Below, in pieces: positions 46,977-56,924 of a stretch of DNA of 64,000 bases. The stretch covers positions 248,001-312,000 of the forward strand of contig JAETXT010000010.1 of the NCBI GenBank assembly GCA_019188255.1. Direction: 5' to 3'. Numbering within the stretch: the first letter of the stretch is position 1; every line of letters begins with the position of its first letter. This DNA is from Verticillium longisporum (taxonomy: Eukaryota > Ascomycota > Sordariomycetes > Glomerellales > Plectosphaerellaceae). The translations under genes were made by a program, and so were the position numbers. Below the pieces are notes generated by a model. It was given only the letters and a program-made list of their open reading frames with translations. It searched no databases and was not told the origin of the DNA.

Positions 46977-47791
46977 TACCCGACCTATGCAGGGATACCT
47001 CGTAGGGGTATAGAAATCTTATCCGACCTACTAAAAACCTCATCTAAAATATAGGGTATATCGCCTGACCTATAGAATACCTCACCTAACCTTTATAGTA
47101 TTTAATTTAGAAAGATATTATATATATAGGAATAATATATAAGCGTATTTTAATTTTCCTAATATAAACCTAGACTATATCTAAATTATAATTAGATTCT
47201 AATTATATATTAATGGAATTTATATAACCTAGATTATATCTAGAATTTATTTAAATTCTAATAATCTTAAAGATATTAATCTATTATAATTATAATTAGA
47301 TTTAATCCCTTTATAGGAAAAAATCGTTTTTTTATATTTCTAAATATAATTTACTTAAAAGTAAAGGGAGCTATCCTTAGCCTTAGTATAGTAATATTAT
47401 TTATTAATTATAGTCTTAACTTTATAAATTTAAAGTAATTAGAACTAAAATTAAATAGAATCTAATTTAAATCTTACTTTATCTATCTCGAAGGTTAGGA
47501 GGCTAGGGCGCTAAAACTTCTTATTATTAGTATATATCGTAGTCGACGTAGGAGGTATTAGGCAACGACCGAGGGTATAGCTTAGTTATAGAATAAAGAG
47601 ATAATAATAGATAAGAGGAAGAGAGAGATAAAAGTAGCTATATCTTAAGAAGGAGACGTCGGGTCGAGAAATAGATCAAAGATTCTTATAGCCCTTAACG
47701 AGAGCTATAAAATAGTATATTTTTCGTTTAGATCGAAAGTAAATAAGTAGAGGGGTAATTAGAAGAAGGTTATAATTAATTAAGAGAAGTA

Positions 47792-49651
47792 ACGTAATCC
47801 ACAAGCGAGTGGTTCACCCATGCGAGTGGTTCACTTCACCCCGACCCGACAAACATTCCGAGGAAAACCTCAACCCAAACGCCGTAAATCAATTAAAATC
47901 ACTCCTCCTCGTCTTTTGCAGACGATGAGATAGCTACCTGACAAGTTCTCGCGTTGTGGCCGGTCTTCCCGCATACGCTACAGCATCGTTTCTTCGGCTG
48001 GGACCACGACGCGGGACCCGGGTTCTGCAGCGTTTCCTCTTTTATCTGGATATCTACTTCCTTCTGAGCAATCTTGTCCTGTCCCTCGCCTACAGCCATG
48101 CTTCCTCCTTCCCGGAGACGTAGCTTTTTGGCCCTCCGGCGTCGGCTTAGTGTAGCATTTTCCTCTCGAAGGATCATAACCTCTGACTTCAAAAGAGCGA
48201 TCTGGTGCATAACACCCCGCGTCCCCTTCGCAAGATAGTCAACAGCATCTAAAATTGACGTTGGGGAGCTTCCCTGGTGGCGTGAGATTCGCCCTTTGAT
48301 GAAGTCAGTCTGGGAACCTGCCTCGAGCAGGTTAGTGGGCGTCTTAGAGACCCAAGAATCACGCTCCCCGTGGGACGTCCCCGGAGGCGTCGTCGTCCTC
48401 AACCTCACATCCAGCTTTGACAGGACTGTTTCCGGGTTATGGGGGACAAGCCCCGCTCCTCGAAAGCCTCCCTGGATGTTTTTTCTGTCATTGCTTGCTG
48501 AAATGCAGCCGAAAACGCCGGGAAGAAGTCCTCTTTGCTGATGTGCGTTGTACCCGCCCTCATCCTATCCTCGATTTGCCGACCGTATGCTTTCTTTAGT
48601 GGGCCAAAACACCCAACATCGAGAGGCTGGAGTAGATGTGACGAATGAGGAGGCATACAGAGTGTGATGATGTTGTTCTCCTTGCAGTAGAGTTCGAAGT
48701 CGACCGAGTGGTGACTTTCGTGGCCATCCAGGATCAGTAGGCGATAACCGCCCGAAGTACGGGACTTTGTATGCCTGTCAAAATGCCGAATCCATTCCAG
48801 ACCAATATCATTCGTCGTCCAGCCGTTTGGAGATGTTGCGATTCTCCAGTCGCGAGAAATCGCGTCGTCCTGGTACCAGCTCGAGAGGTGGTACTTGCCC
48901 GAAACCACGATGAACGGCGGGACGGAGAAACCCAACGCGCCAACGCCCTGGATCACCGTAACCCATTCCCGGTTGCCTGGCTGCCTCATCTTCACATTGG
49001 ACCGTCTTTCCGAACTGGTCACGACCATTCCGTTGGCGATAACGCCCATCTGGAAGCCGGTCTCGTCAAAGTTGTACATGTCAGCCTCTTGGATGCCGTA
49101 CTTGGCGATCATGTTATGCACGAGGCGGAACCACGCGTTTATCGCGTCCGGATCTTCGCATTGGGCCCTCTTGTAGTCGTACTTGCGAAAGAAACGCGTC
49201 CGGAGCTCTGGTTGCCGTTTGACGAAGTTTGCGGCCCAGTTCTTCCCGACGCGTGGCGCGTCACGGTCGGCAAGCAGGCGATTCGCCATATCTCCGACCT
49301 CACCCAACCGGGGAGGGTAAGATCGCGCATCTAGGTCAAGGATATATTCGACAATAGTTTTCTCTTCTAGTACTGTTAATTTGGCAGAATTGGGCGGGCT
49401 TTCGCGTCGGGAGGGTTTGCCCTTCTGGCGTCGGAGGAGCGTCGTTAAGGGGACGGTGTAGATCCTCGCAGCACTCCGGGCGCTTAGGTTCGGGTCATTG
49501 TCCATAGCTTGGATAGCAAGGAATAATTGACCTTCTTTTGAAAGAGTCTCCATCGCGGGCGGAGGTGGAATCTGTAGAATTCAGGTGTAGGTCGTGGGCC
49601 CGGGCGAAGTGAACCACTCGCTTGGGTGAACCACTCGCTTGTGGATTACGT
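47792..49651 (-). mobile_element. Fot1/pogo-like DNA transposon nested in the older element
   Basis: An 1,860-bp element flanked by TA on both sides (47790-47791 and 49652-49653), the target duplication of Tc1/mariner-pogo elements. Terminal inverted repeats of 50 bp (47792-47841 and 49602-49651) differ at two positions. Each arm holds two direct copies of GCGAGTGGTTCAC, likely transposase-binding sites. It carries one transposase gene on the minus strand. Base composition is normal, in sharp contrast to the AT-rich host element, so it arrived after the RIP-like decay. Confidence 0.93.
47899..49553 (-). CDS. Pogo/Fot1-type DDE transposase with C-terminal zinc knuckle, one frame break
   Basis: From the ATG at 49551-49553 the frame gives an HTH (psq-type, residues about 10-50), a CENP-B/Tc5-type HTH (about 60-125) and a DDE_1 catalytic domain. 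The triad is D163 (NFDETGF), D276 (LILDGHESH) and D312 (QPLDVGCF), spaced as in pogo elements. The first frame ends at 48405. The second continues in the same style (NPETVLSKLDVRLRT), a coiled-coil stretch (ALLKSEVMILREENATL) and a CCHC knuckle, CSVCGKTGHNARTC, to 47899. One base missing in the G4 run (C4 on +, 48451-48454) or the neighbouring C5 run unites them into about 551 aa. The enzyme cuts at the element's inverted repeats and inserts at TA. With the catalytic core intact, it may be, or recently have been, active. Confidence 0.88.
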
Positions 49652-50594
49652 TACTTAGATTAATCCTAATAGGAATAAAGCGTATCTTAGAAGGTACCCG
49701 TTTATAATAGTTAAAAACGTATAAATTAGATAGGAATTATTATATAATAGGGATCTACGAATATAATTAGAATTAGATAATTATTAAGTCTAAAAACCTA
49801 AAAAAAAGGTCTAGGGGGTACCCTCTATATATAATAGATTAACCCTTAGTAGCTACGTATAGATAAGGCGCTTAGACTACCTCTAGACCTGCGGGGGAAG
49901 TAGAGTCGGATTTAAGCTCTAGCTAATAAGGTATAAGAGAACTTAAACGCTTATTACTATAGAATAGCTCTATAGAATATTATAAAAATTATACTATTCT
50001 ATAGCTACGACTTTTCTCTATTTTATAATATATAAATTGTTATAGTTTAGCTTTTATTTAAGCTACTAGAGTAATTATAAGACTCTAACCCTTATAACTC
50101 CTATACTTATTATTAAAATACTATTTATATCCCTAAGTAGTAATATATCTATTTATAGCTATTATAATTATTAAAAGGGGCTAATTAATCTTAGTATAAA
50201 AAGCGGATATAATTAATATAAAGTTATATTTTAATTATAATTAGAGTAAAATCCGATTAAGTTCTTATAATAATATAAGTATAAATAGATTAAATTCCTT
50301 TTTTATATAATATAGATTTACTTATATAAATATAAAAGGGCTATAGGGGCAAGTTATTTACTAGCTTATAGTTAATTGACCTAAGATTTAATAACCTATA
50401 TAGGTTAGGTTAGGTCGCTCTATTAATATTACTTACTTAACCTAATAATATATATAGAGGAGGTTGCCTAAGGTAGTAGATAGGTCGCCTTATATATTAG
50501 CTACCTTATACTATATTTACTATTTAACGTGAGATTATAGTAGGTCGGATAAGGTTTCTATATCCCTGCGAGGTACCCCTGCACAGGTCGGGTG

Positions 50595-50974
50595 AACTAT
50601 ATTCACTTCCCAATAGCATATAGCGGGCGACTCGGAAGGAGCGAGCGGCCGCCAGGGGGGGGGAGGGGGTTTGGTCGACAACTTCGTCTCATTTTTGCTT
50701 GGCATTTTACCATCAGACGGAAAGCTCCCAGCTCTCTAACAACCTACATGTACCTTACTGAACTGGCCACATCCTGACTGTCAATCAACTTGTTCCATTC
50801 CCGGACGGATCCTGTGATTCACATCAACGTCGTCTTTGATTATTCTTGCCCTTCTAGACGGTCTGTCTTGACGTACCCACCTCACTCCATCTTCCCCTCA
50901 GCATCAAACCCATTGTACTGCTGCTGCTGCTGGTCGTTCGGCGCGGGACCATTACTGACGCACGCCACGACAAA
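50595..50974 (+). promoter_or_regulatory. Promoter region of DUF5672 copy B
   Basis: Normal-composition DNA resumes directly after the outer transposon arm, leaving only 380 bp between the island and the start codon. It contains a G-rich run at 50655-50670 and a CTGCTGCTGCTGCTGG run near 50918. The transposon edge may therefore lie within this gene's promoter. Confidence 0.45.
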
Positions 50975-52217
50975 ATGGAATCCTCAACGGCGCCGTCCAC
51001 CCCCGACGAGCCTCAAAACCGCTTCTTGGCACTATGGAACATGACGTCTAAGCGAATGAGGTCTGCCTGCGGTCTCGTGATTTTTCTGTGAGCCGCATCA
51101 CATCACTGTATACCCTTCCCCCCCGAGCGGCGTGCTGATACTGGGCAGAGGCCTGACGATATGGCTGTCCCTGCCATCCATCAAGACCATGACAGTTCCT
51201 CAAGTCAGCCTCCATTATGGTGTCAAGTCGCCATTCAACCACACAAAGGTCGCCCTCCTGATTGAGAACCGTCCCAATCCTATACTAGCCCCCCTCATGC
51301 TGCACTTCATGGCCGTTGTACCCCCTGACTGGCGCTTCCGCTTCATGGGCTCCGAGGAATCCGTCGCGCATATCAACCAGTCTATGGCCATTCGCGAGCA
51401 TGTCAATTCTGGCAAACTCGACCTCACCTTCATTCCGTCCAACATGAGCACGGCCGGTCAAGAGATGATCTCCCGCTTCCTGACGAACCTGTGGCTCTAC
51501 GAAACTGTCCTCCATCCCGCAGAGTGGCTGCTTGTCTTCCAGACCGACAGCATGCTCTGCGCCAACAGTCGCCACAACATCAACGACTTTCTCGAATTCG
51601 ACTGGATTGGCGCCCCTTGGAACCCCAGTAGTCGCTGGGGTGGCAACGGTGGCCTGTCTCTCCGACGAGTCTCCGCCATAATCGATGTCCTCCGTGAGCA
51701 GGTCCGCGTCGACAACTCCGAACCCGAAGACGTCTGGCTCACCGAGCGTCTCGCCCACCGACCCGGTGCCCGTACTGCCAACAGCACCATCTCCATTGTT
51801 TTCAGTGGCGAGGGGTTCGTGGGCGAAAAAGTCAAAGTCGGCAGCAACAGCGACGCCTTCAACAGTTCGCTGGATGCTGCGGCTGCAGGCGAATACGTCC
51901 CCGAGCTCGATAGCTGGCGCGACGGCTTCTACGAGCCTATGGGCTACCACACCGGCGGCAGCGGGGCCTACCTCCACGGCCCTGTCTGGGGCAAGCCGTC
52001 CCTACGCAAGCACATTTGGGATTACTGCCCCGAGATTAAGATGACGCTTGCCATGGACGCCGCCGAGTACATTCCCGGCCATTGCAACGACGTCTGGAGA
52101 CGAGACGGGTCAGAGGCACAGGTGGAGGCGGAGCTGGACGCGAGGTATCCGTTCGGCTCGGAGATTATTGATGGAGAAAAGTATCCTTTGCTGCCGCCCG
52201 GTCTGTCCGCATGGTGA
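50975..52217 (+). CDS. DUF5672 protein, type II membrane glycosyltransferase-like (copy B)
   Basis: Exons 50975-51087 and 51149-52217 with a 61-nt phase-2 intron; 393 aa. A cytosolic N-terminus of about 30 residues ends in basic residues. A hydrophobic anchor (CGLVIFLLGLTIWLSL, formed across the splice junction) spans about residues 32-47. Then comes the DUF5672 domain with KVALLIENR, VVPPDWRFRFMGS, WLLVFQTDSMLCANS, FDWIGAPW, GNGGLSLRR, EPEDVWLTE, YHTGGSGAY and DYCPEIK. That the intron exactly completes the membrane span supports the model. The family is fold-related to glycosyltransferases; the TDS motif could hold a metal-nucleotide sugar (inference). Likely Golgi lumen. It is longer and better preserved than copy A and reads away from it across the transposon island. 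Confidence 0.85.
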
Positions 52218-52571
52218 TCTATTTTGGTCATCTGCATTTCTTCGGTTTTTTGTTTTTTCTTATTTCATTTGAATTTTCCTCTTTTCCATCATGATTTCAT
52301 CGGTGTCTGCGCAAGGTTTGTCATCTTCTTTTTGGGCGGCGGGGTTGGTGATGTCTCGGGCAATCTTGCTATGGAATACACAACGTTAGAAATTTCTACA
52401 AGTCCAAGGGACATGACCTTGGTTCTATCCCACGTACATGCCCACAGGATGCTGATTGTTCAGAACGCTCCTTGCAACACGTCGATTGATTAAAAATGCC
52501 CCCGATGCTCGAAGAACAGAAGCTGCGCTACGCACGCTAGGATATACTAGGATATTGAGCAGGCAGCCTGC
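52218..52571. other. Short convergent spacer between DUF5672 copy B and YPP1
   Basis: 354 bp, T-rich just after the DUF5672 stop, as expected for 3' UTRs. Nothing else seen. Confidence 0.5.
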
Positions 52572-55500
52572 TTAGAGAACGTACCCTCCACTGCCCAGGC
52601 AGCGCCATTCCCTGACGCCCCTGCCTTCCTCGAGTTCGACGCACCACCAGAGCACCTCCTTGGCCCGCTCCGGCAGACCGCTCTCCTCGTGCGCGCGGGC
52701 CAGCGCGAACCACGCCTCGGAGTAGTCCCAGGCGGACCCCAGCTTGGTGAGGCCCGTCAGCAGGCCGCTTGCGCGATCACGAGCCGCAAGGCGGTCGATC
52801 AGGGGCAACGAGCTGGCCTTGTAAGGCGCGGGGAGCTTGTCATCGTCCTCCGTCTTCGAGTCCTTGTCGTGGATGATGCAGGACTCGGCATGATGTTCTG
52901 CGTTGACTGATTTGCCGGCACCCAATCCAAGCGGCTCGGAGCGGAGCCCATCAGCTGGTGTGGTTATGCGGGGCAGTGACGCCGAAGGGGTGAGGTCCGA
53001 GTCGAATAGTCCGTTTTCGGTGGAGAGACTGGGCACGGCGGGCGGCGGGCGGATCTGCTCCGTGAAAATATCAAGGAGGATACTGGAGAGGCCCACAATG
53101 GCTGCCGGGTGATTGGGGAAGTGCGTCAGGGCGGACTCAAACTCGGAACGAGCGTCGTAGGGTGCTTCTTTCGCGAGCGAAAGGTAGCCCAACTATGCAG
53201 AGGTTAGTCTTGGTCCTGTCCATCGTGCCTTCTCTTTGTCATGGGATCGTACCTCTGCCCAAACGTCACCCCACAGTTCGTCGACACTTTTCCTCTCCGC
53301 CCATCCCGCGTTTCGGTACGCAGCCCCGTTCTCCGATGCGCTCCGCTCCGTGTCGAGTCCCTGCACCAGCTTCTGCGCCTCTCCAACAGCGCCCCGGCAG
53401 TCTTCAAACATGTCAGCTCTTCGATAGGAGCCCGCGATCATCAGCCACACTTTAACGAGAAGGGTGGTTCGCTGCTTCCGTTGCACTTCCTGAGCAAACT
53501 TGATGACAGGCAAAGGATTGGTGATGGTGTATGTTGCATCTGCGGAGATCTCTGAATAGGAATATGCGGTTGACTTGGAAGCCTGGGATGTGTACGAGTC
53601 GAGATGGTTCAGGGTCTGGCCCCGGGGTCCTGTGAATCCTGAGATTTGTTGCCTGCCGCCGTTGGCAGAGCCGAGGAAATCTGTCATGGGAATCTCAGTC
53701 GTGGGAGTGAAAAAGACTTCGCCATCCACAACTGTGGGTGAGTGAATAGGGGGGCCGAGGCTTGGCGCCCTCTTCCTGCTGCTGCTGCTCTCTCTTTTCT
53801 TGAGGCTGTTGCGCCTGCCAGACTCGCTTCTCCCCCTCAACCTACGAGAAGGTTTGCGCTCTGTCACTTGCCCAGACTCACCGGTCACCTGGATGGTCGG
53901 CGCGACGCCGGCAGAAGTCTGCGACGTAGGGGGCCGTGTCGATAGCGCCACGGACTTTTCGCTTTCGAGGAGGCTCGCGCGTCTGGAAGTACGACCTGTG
54001 CGCTCGGATCGGCCGCCGAAGATGCTGCCCCTAATACTGCGCAGCGTGCCGGCCGAGCTCTTCGGTACCTCTGTCGTTGTGGGCAAGTTGAGAGTGGGCT
54101 TGCTAGGCTTGACATCGCCGAAAAGCCGCTGAAAGAGGGAGAGCAGCTCGTGGCTAGCATTGACGGCAAATTCAGGGCCTTCCACCACCTCTACAAGGGC
54201 GAGCTGCGTCATTTTAACCTCGAGGATGCTCTCGCGTTCAAAGTCATCCATTTCGTCCACAACTGCGCTGTGTACGTTGGCGTGCTTCTCGTCGAGGTCA
54301 TTCAGATGATCACTCCTGAATCCCTCCTTGGACCTACCGAAAAGAACGGTATCATCGCCAAACTGCTCGAACGCGCCCTCGCACGACCTCTCTGCCATGA
54401 CGTAGTCCTGCCGCGCGCTCATCAACAAGGCAAGCAGGTGCCACAACGGGAGAAGCGAGCGTTGTTGCCAGTACGGGCCGTGATAGTGATTTTGGACATC
54501 GTCTGATGACTTGTGCGCAATCAAGGCAGTCTTGACAATCTCAATGGCTGGCGTCAACTCTCTCCTCTCCGCCAGCAGAAGACCGAGGGCAAAGAGACTG
54601 CGAACGTCGCGAGTACGGCCAAGCTCTGGCGAGACTGCTTTTCGAAGACATCGAATCGCCTTGGCTTGCAGTTCGACTCGAGAGCCGGCGTCGTGGGTCA
54701 CACGGGACCAGTGGGCATGTGATAGACCCACCGCCTGCCACGACAAAGAGACAGATCTGGGTGAGATCTCGGGATGGAGCGTGCTGGTGGTCTCCTCGAG
54801 TTCCGGAAGCGTGGTTCCGTCCGAAACGCCTGCCCTCAGCTGCGGCAATCTCGCCATCCAGTCCTCCAGCTCAGCACCCAGGTCTTTGGCTTTCTCAATG
54901 GCATCCTTGCCGCCGTACCGACATAGCGCTAGGATGCACTGCGAGATTGTTTCAAGGACCGTGCCGTCGTCATCGAGTCCGCCCTCGGAATGTCCCGTCT
55001 TGTCTACTCTTGCTTTGCCGTGCTTGACCAGCTCCAAGTATGAATCAAAAGCTTTGAACGCAAGGTCGAATTCGGCGACTGACAAGTGAACAGTGAAGAT
55101 GAACCTTAGAATGGCAGTCGAGTGGTAGGTTTTAGTCGCAGCACGGTAAAAGACATCCAAAGCACCACGGCTGACGCTCTCACGGCCGCCTTCACCGAGG
55201 TCTTCTTCCCTCCACCCGCGACCACAAAGAATGGACCAATTCTTCATGACGGACTTGGCAAACTCCTCGACTTCCTCGCGCTCCTCATCAGCTTTTGGGA
55301 ATTGAGTTTCCGCAATCAGCAGAGCCTCAAAAGCAGCCTCCACCTTTTTCAGTTCCACGCGCAGCAGGCTTCTCGGAGACATCTCGGTGGTCATCGCGGG
55401 CAAGCTGCCTGTGGGGTATGGGAGGTTAAGGTCGAGGATATTGGAAAGGGCCGAGTAGTATTCGTTCCAGACGCGGCGCCTCGGGACAGAGCCTCTGTAG

Positions 55501-56344
55501 CCCTGGCCACCGACAACAGTGAAGGCCTCCCAGTACCTGGCCCAGGACCGATAGCAGGCCAGAGAGTCCATATCCTGGAGGGATCTCTCGTTGGACTGGA
55601 GAGCCTCGCTCTGCAGCATGCAGAACTCGGTCAAGAACAGCTCGGAGCAGTATCGCAGTTGTTTCCCGCCGCTCTTTCTCGACCATATGGCCGTGGCAGC
55701 CGGCAGAGCGGCCTCGAATATGCGCAGTGCTTCCTCCCTCTGTCCGCTGACGACGAGGCAGTCGGCCTTGAGGTAGGCTGCCTTGAGCGAGCAGACGCTC
55801 GTCCATTCGGAGACCTTGTTGTCGGGATCCTGGATATTCTGTTGGTCAAGGGTCGAAGGCAGTCTCGTGGCGGCCAAGCGGTATTCCTTGCTAGTCCAGT
55901 GCACCCAGCCCACGGCAACTTGCGCCTGGAATTTGTCTTCGGGGTGCAGGTCGACATTCTCGATGATCCCGAGAAGCTTGGGGATGTGATCAGCTGTGTC
56001 GATGTCGCTCGCAGGCGCTGCAGCAGTTTGAGGTCGTGCGGTCTGAGGACGGGAGGCAGTGTTCGAAGAGGTTTTGGAGGATGTTGACACGGCGTACTCG
56101 AGCTCGGCGGTCAAGGTGAGGCATGTTCGATCCGGCGCATGTTTCCTGATTTTGCGCACAAACTCGGGAACAGCTTGCCAGTTCCCCTCGGCCCTCGCAG
56201 CATCGAGGGCCTGGATGTAGTGGGCGGCTTTGGTCGCGTCGGGCTGGAGGTGTTGGCGAGGGATTAGCCAAGCTGTACGTCATTGAAGCAGACAGATTGA
56301 CATCACGGAAGGGGGGTCCCCTAGACGTCAACAATGCTCACCAT
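52572..56344 (-). CDS. YPP1: Ypp1/TTC7-like TPR protein, PI4-kinase scaffold
   Basis: Three exons: the ATG alone (56342-56344), 53253-56243 and 52572-53192; about 1,204 aa. Intron 1 (56244-56341, 98 nt) begins directly after the start codon (ATG|GTGAGC), has a GCTAAT branch site, and opens onto conserved coding sequence (KAAHYIQALDAARAEGNW). Intron 2 is 60 nt, phase 0. The protein is helical with TPR-like repeats: N-terminal WQAVPEFVRKIRKHAPDR, repeats through about residue 640, a basic Ser/Arg-rich linker around 680-790, then C-terminal TPRs ending WRCLGSGGYVL. Ypp1/TTC7 with Efr3 recruits the PI4-kinase Stt4 to the plasma membrane to make PI4P. The gene is divergent from RIX1. Confidence 0.88.
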
Positions 56345-56924
56345 TTTGCGCCAAGATAAGATGCCCAGTACAGCAGAAGTACAGAAAAACAAGGACGTGA
56401 CGTTATCGTGTCTGCAGTCGTGGCATGTTCGGTAGGTAGGATATTGATCGCGGGGGAGATTGGGAGCTGCGTCACGTAAGGGGGCTCGCCAGAGGTAGCA
56501 GGAAGAATGTTGGAAGTAGGATACGACAGTTGTGCCTGCCATGGAGCTCAGGGTTGGCCAGCAACAAACAGCACGAGCATCTGACTAGCACCGTCAGCAG
56601 CCGGCAGCAGGGGCGTAGGCAGGAGCTCCCCCTTGGACCTACCGGGACTGTCGATCGACGAACCATAGCAGGAGCAGGAACAAGGGGGATTGGAGATCTC
56701 GACCAATCAGAGATGGTGGGCCTGGGGTCCCGCAAAATGATACTGAGGTACTTCTCAATCGCTGCCAAAAAAGTTTCAACAGCTGCTTCCTCAGTTCGTC
56801 AGAGGTTTCGCTCATTGATCAGAAAGAAGTGCTTGCGCCATCTCGTATTGCAAGCTGCCACCGAGACAGACTCATCGGCTTTTGGTTTCAACCGCCTGGG
56901 AGATTGGTTAACATCAAAGCTGCC
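56345..56924. promoter_or_regulatory. Divergent promoter region between YPP1 and RIX1
   Basis: 580 bp separate the YPP1 start codon (minus strand) from the RIX1 start codon (plus strand). It must carry both promoters and 5' UTRs. I see CT-rich tracts but no diagnostic binding site. Confidence 0.55.

Larger units (their letters stand above)
46977..50594. mobile_element. RIP-degraded DNA transposon or MITE-like element, interrupted by a younger element
   Basis: A very AT-rich island with sharp edges. Its ends are a 55-bp terminal inverted repeat: 46977-47031 (TACCCGACCTATGCAGGG...) and the reverse complement of 50540-50594 (CACCCGACCTGTGCAGGG...). The arms differ at six positions, all C/T or G/A transitions, as RIP or deaminated methylcytosine would leave. 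Without the inner element (47792-49651 plus one duplicated TA) it is about 1.76 kb. No coding frame survives. No clear target-site duplication was seen next to either arm, so the superfamily is open. Confidence 0.75.

Noticed and set aside
55122..56087. 321-codon plus-strand frame inside YPP1
   Set aside because: Antisense shadow; YPP1 motifs and splice phases are on the minus strand.
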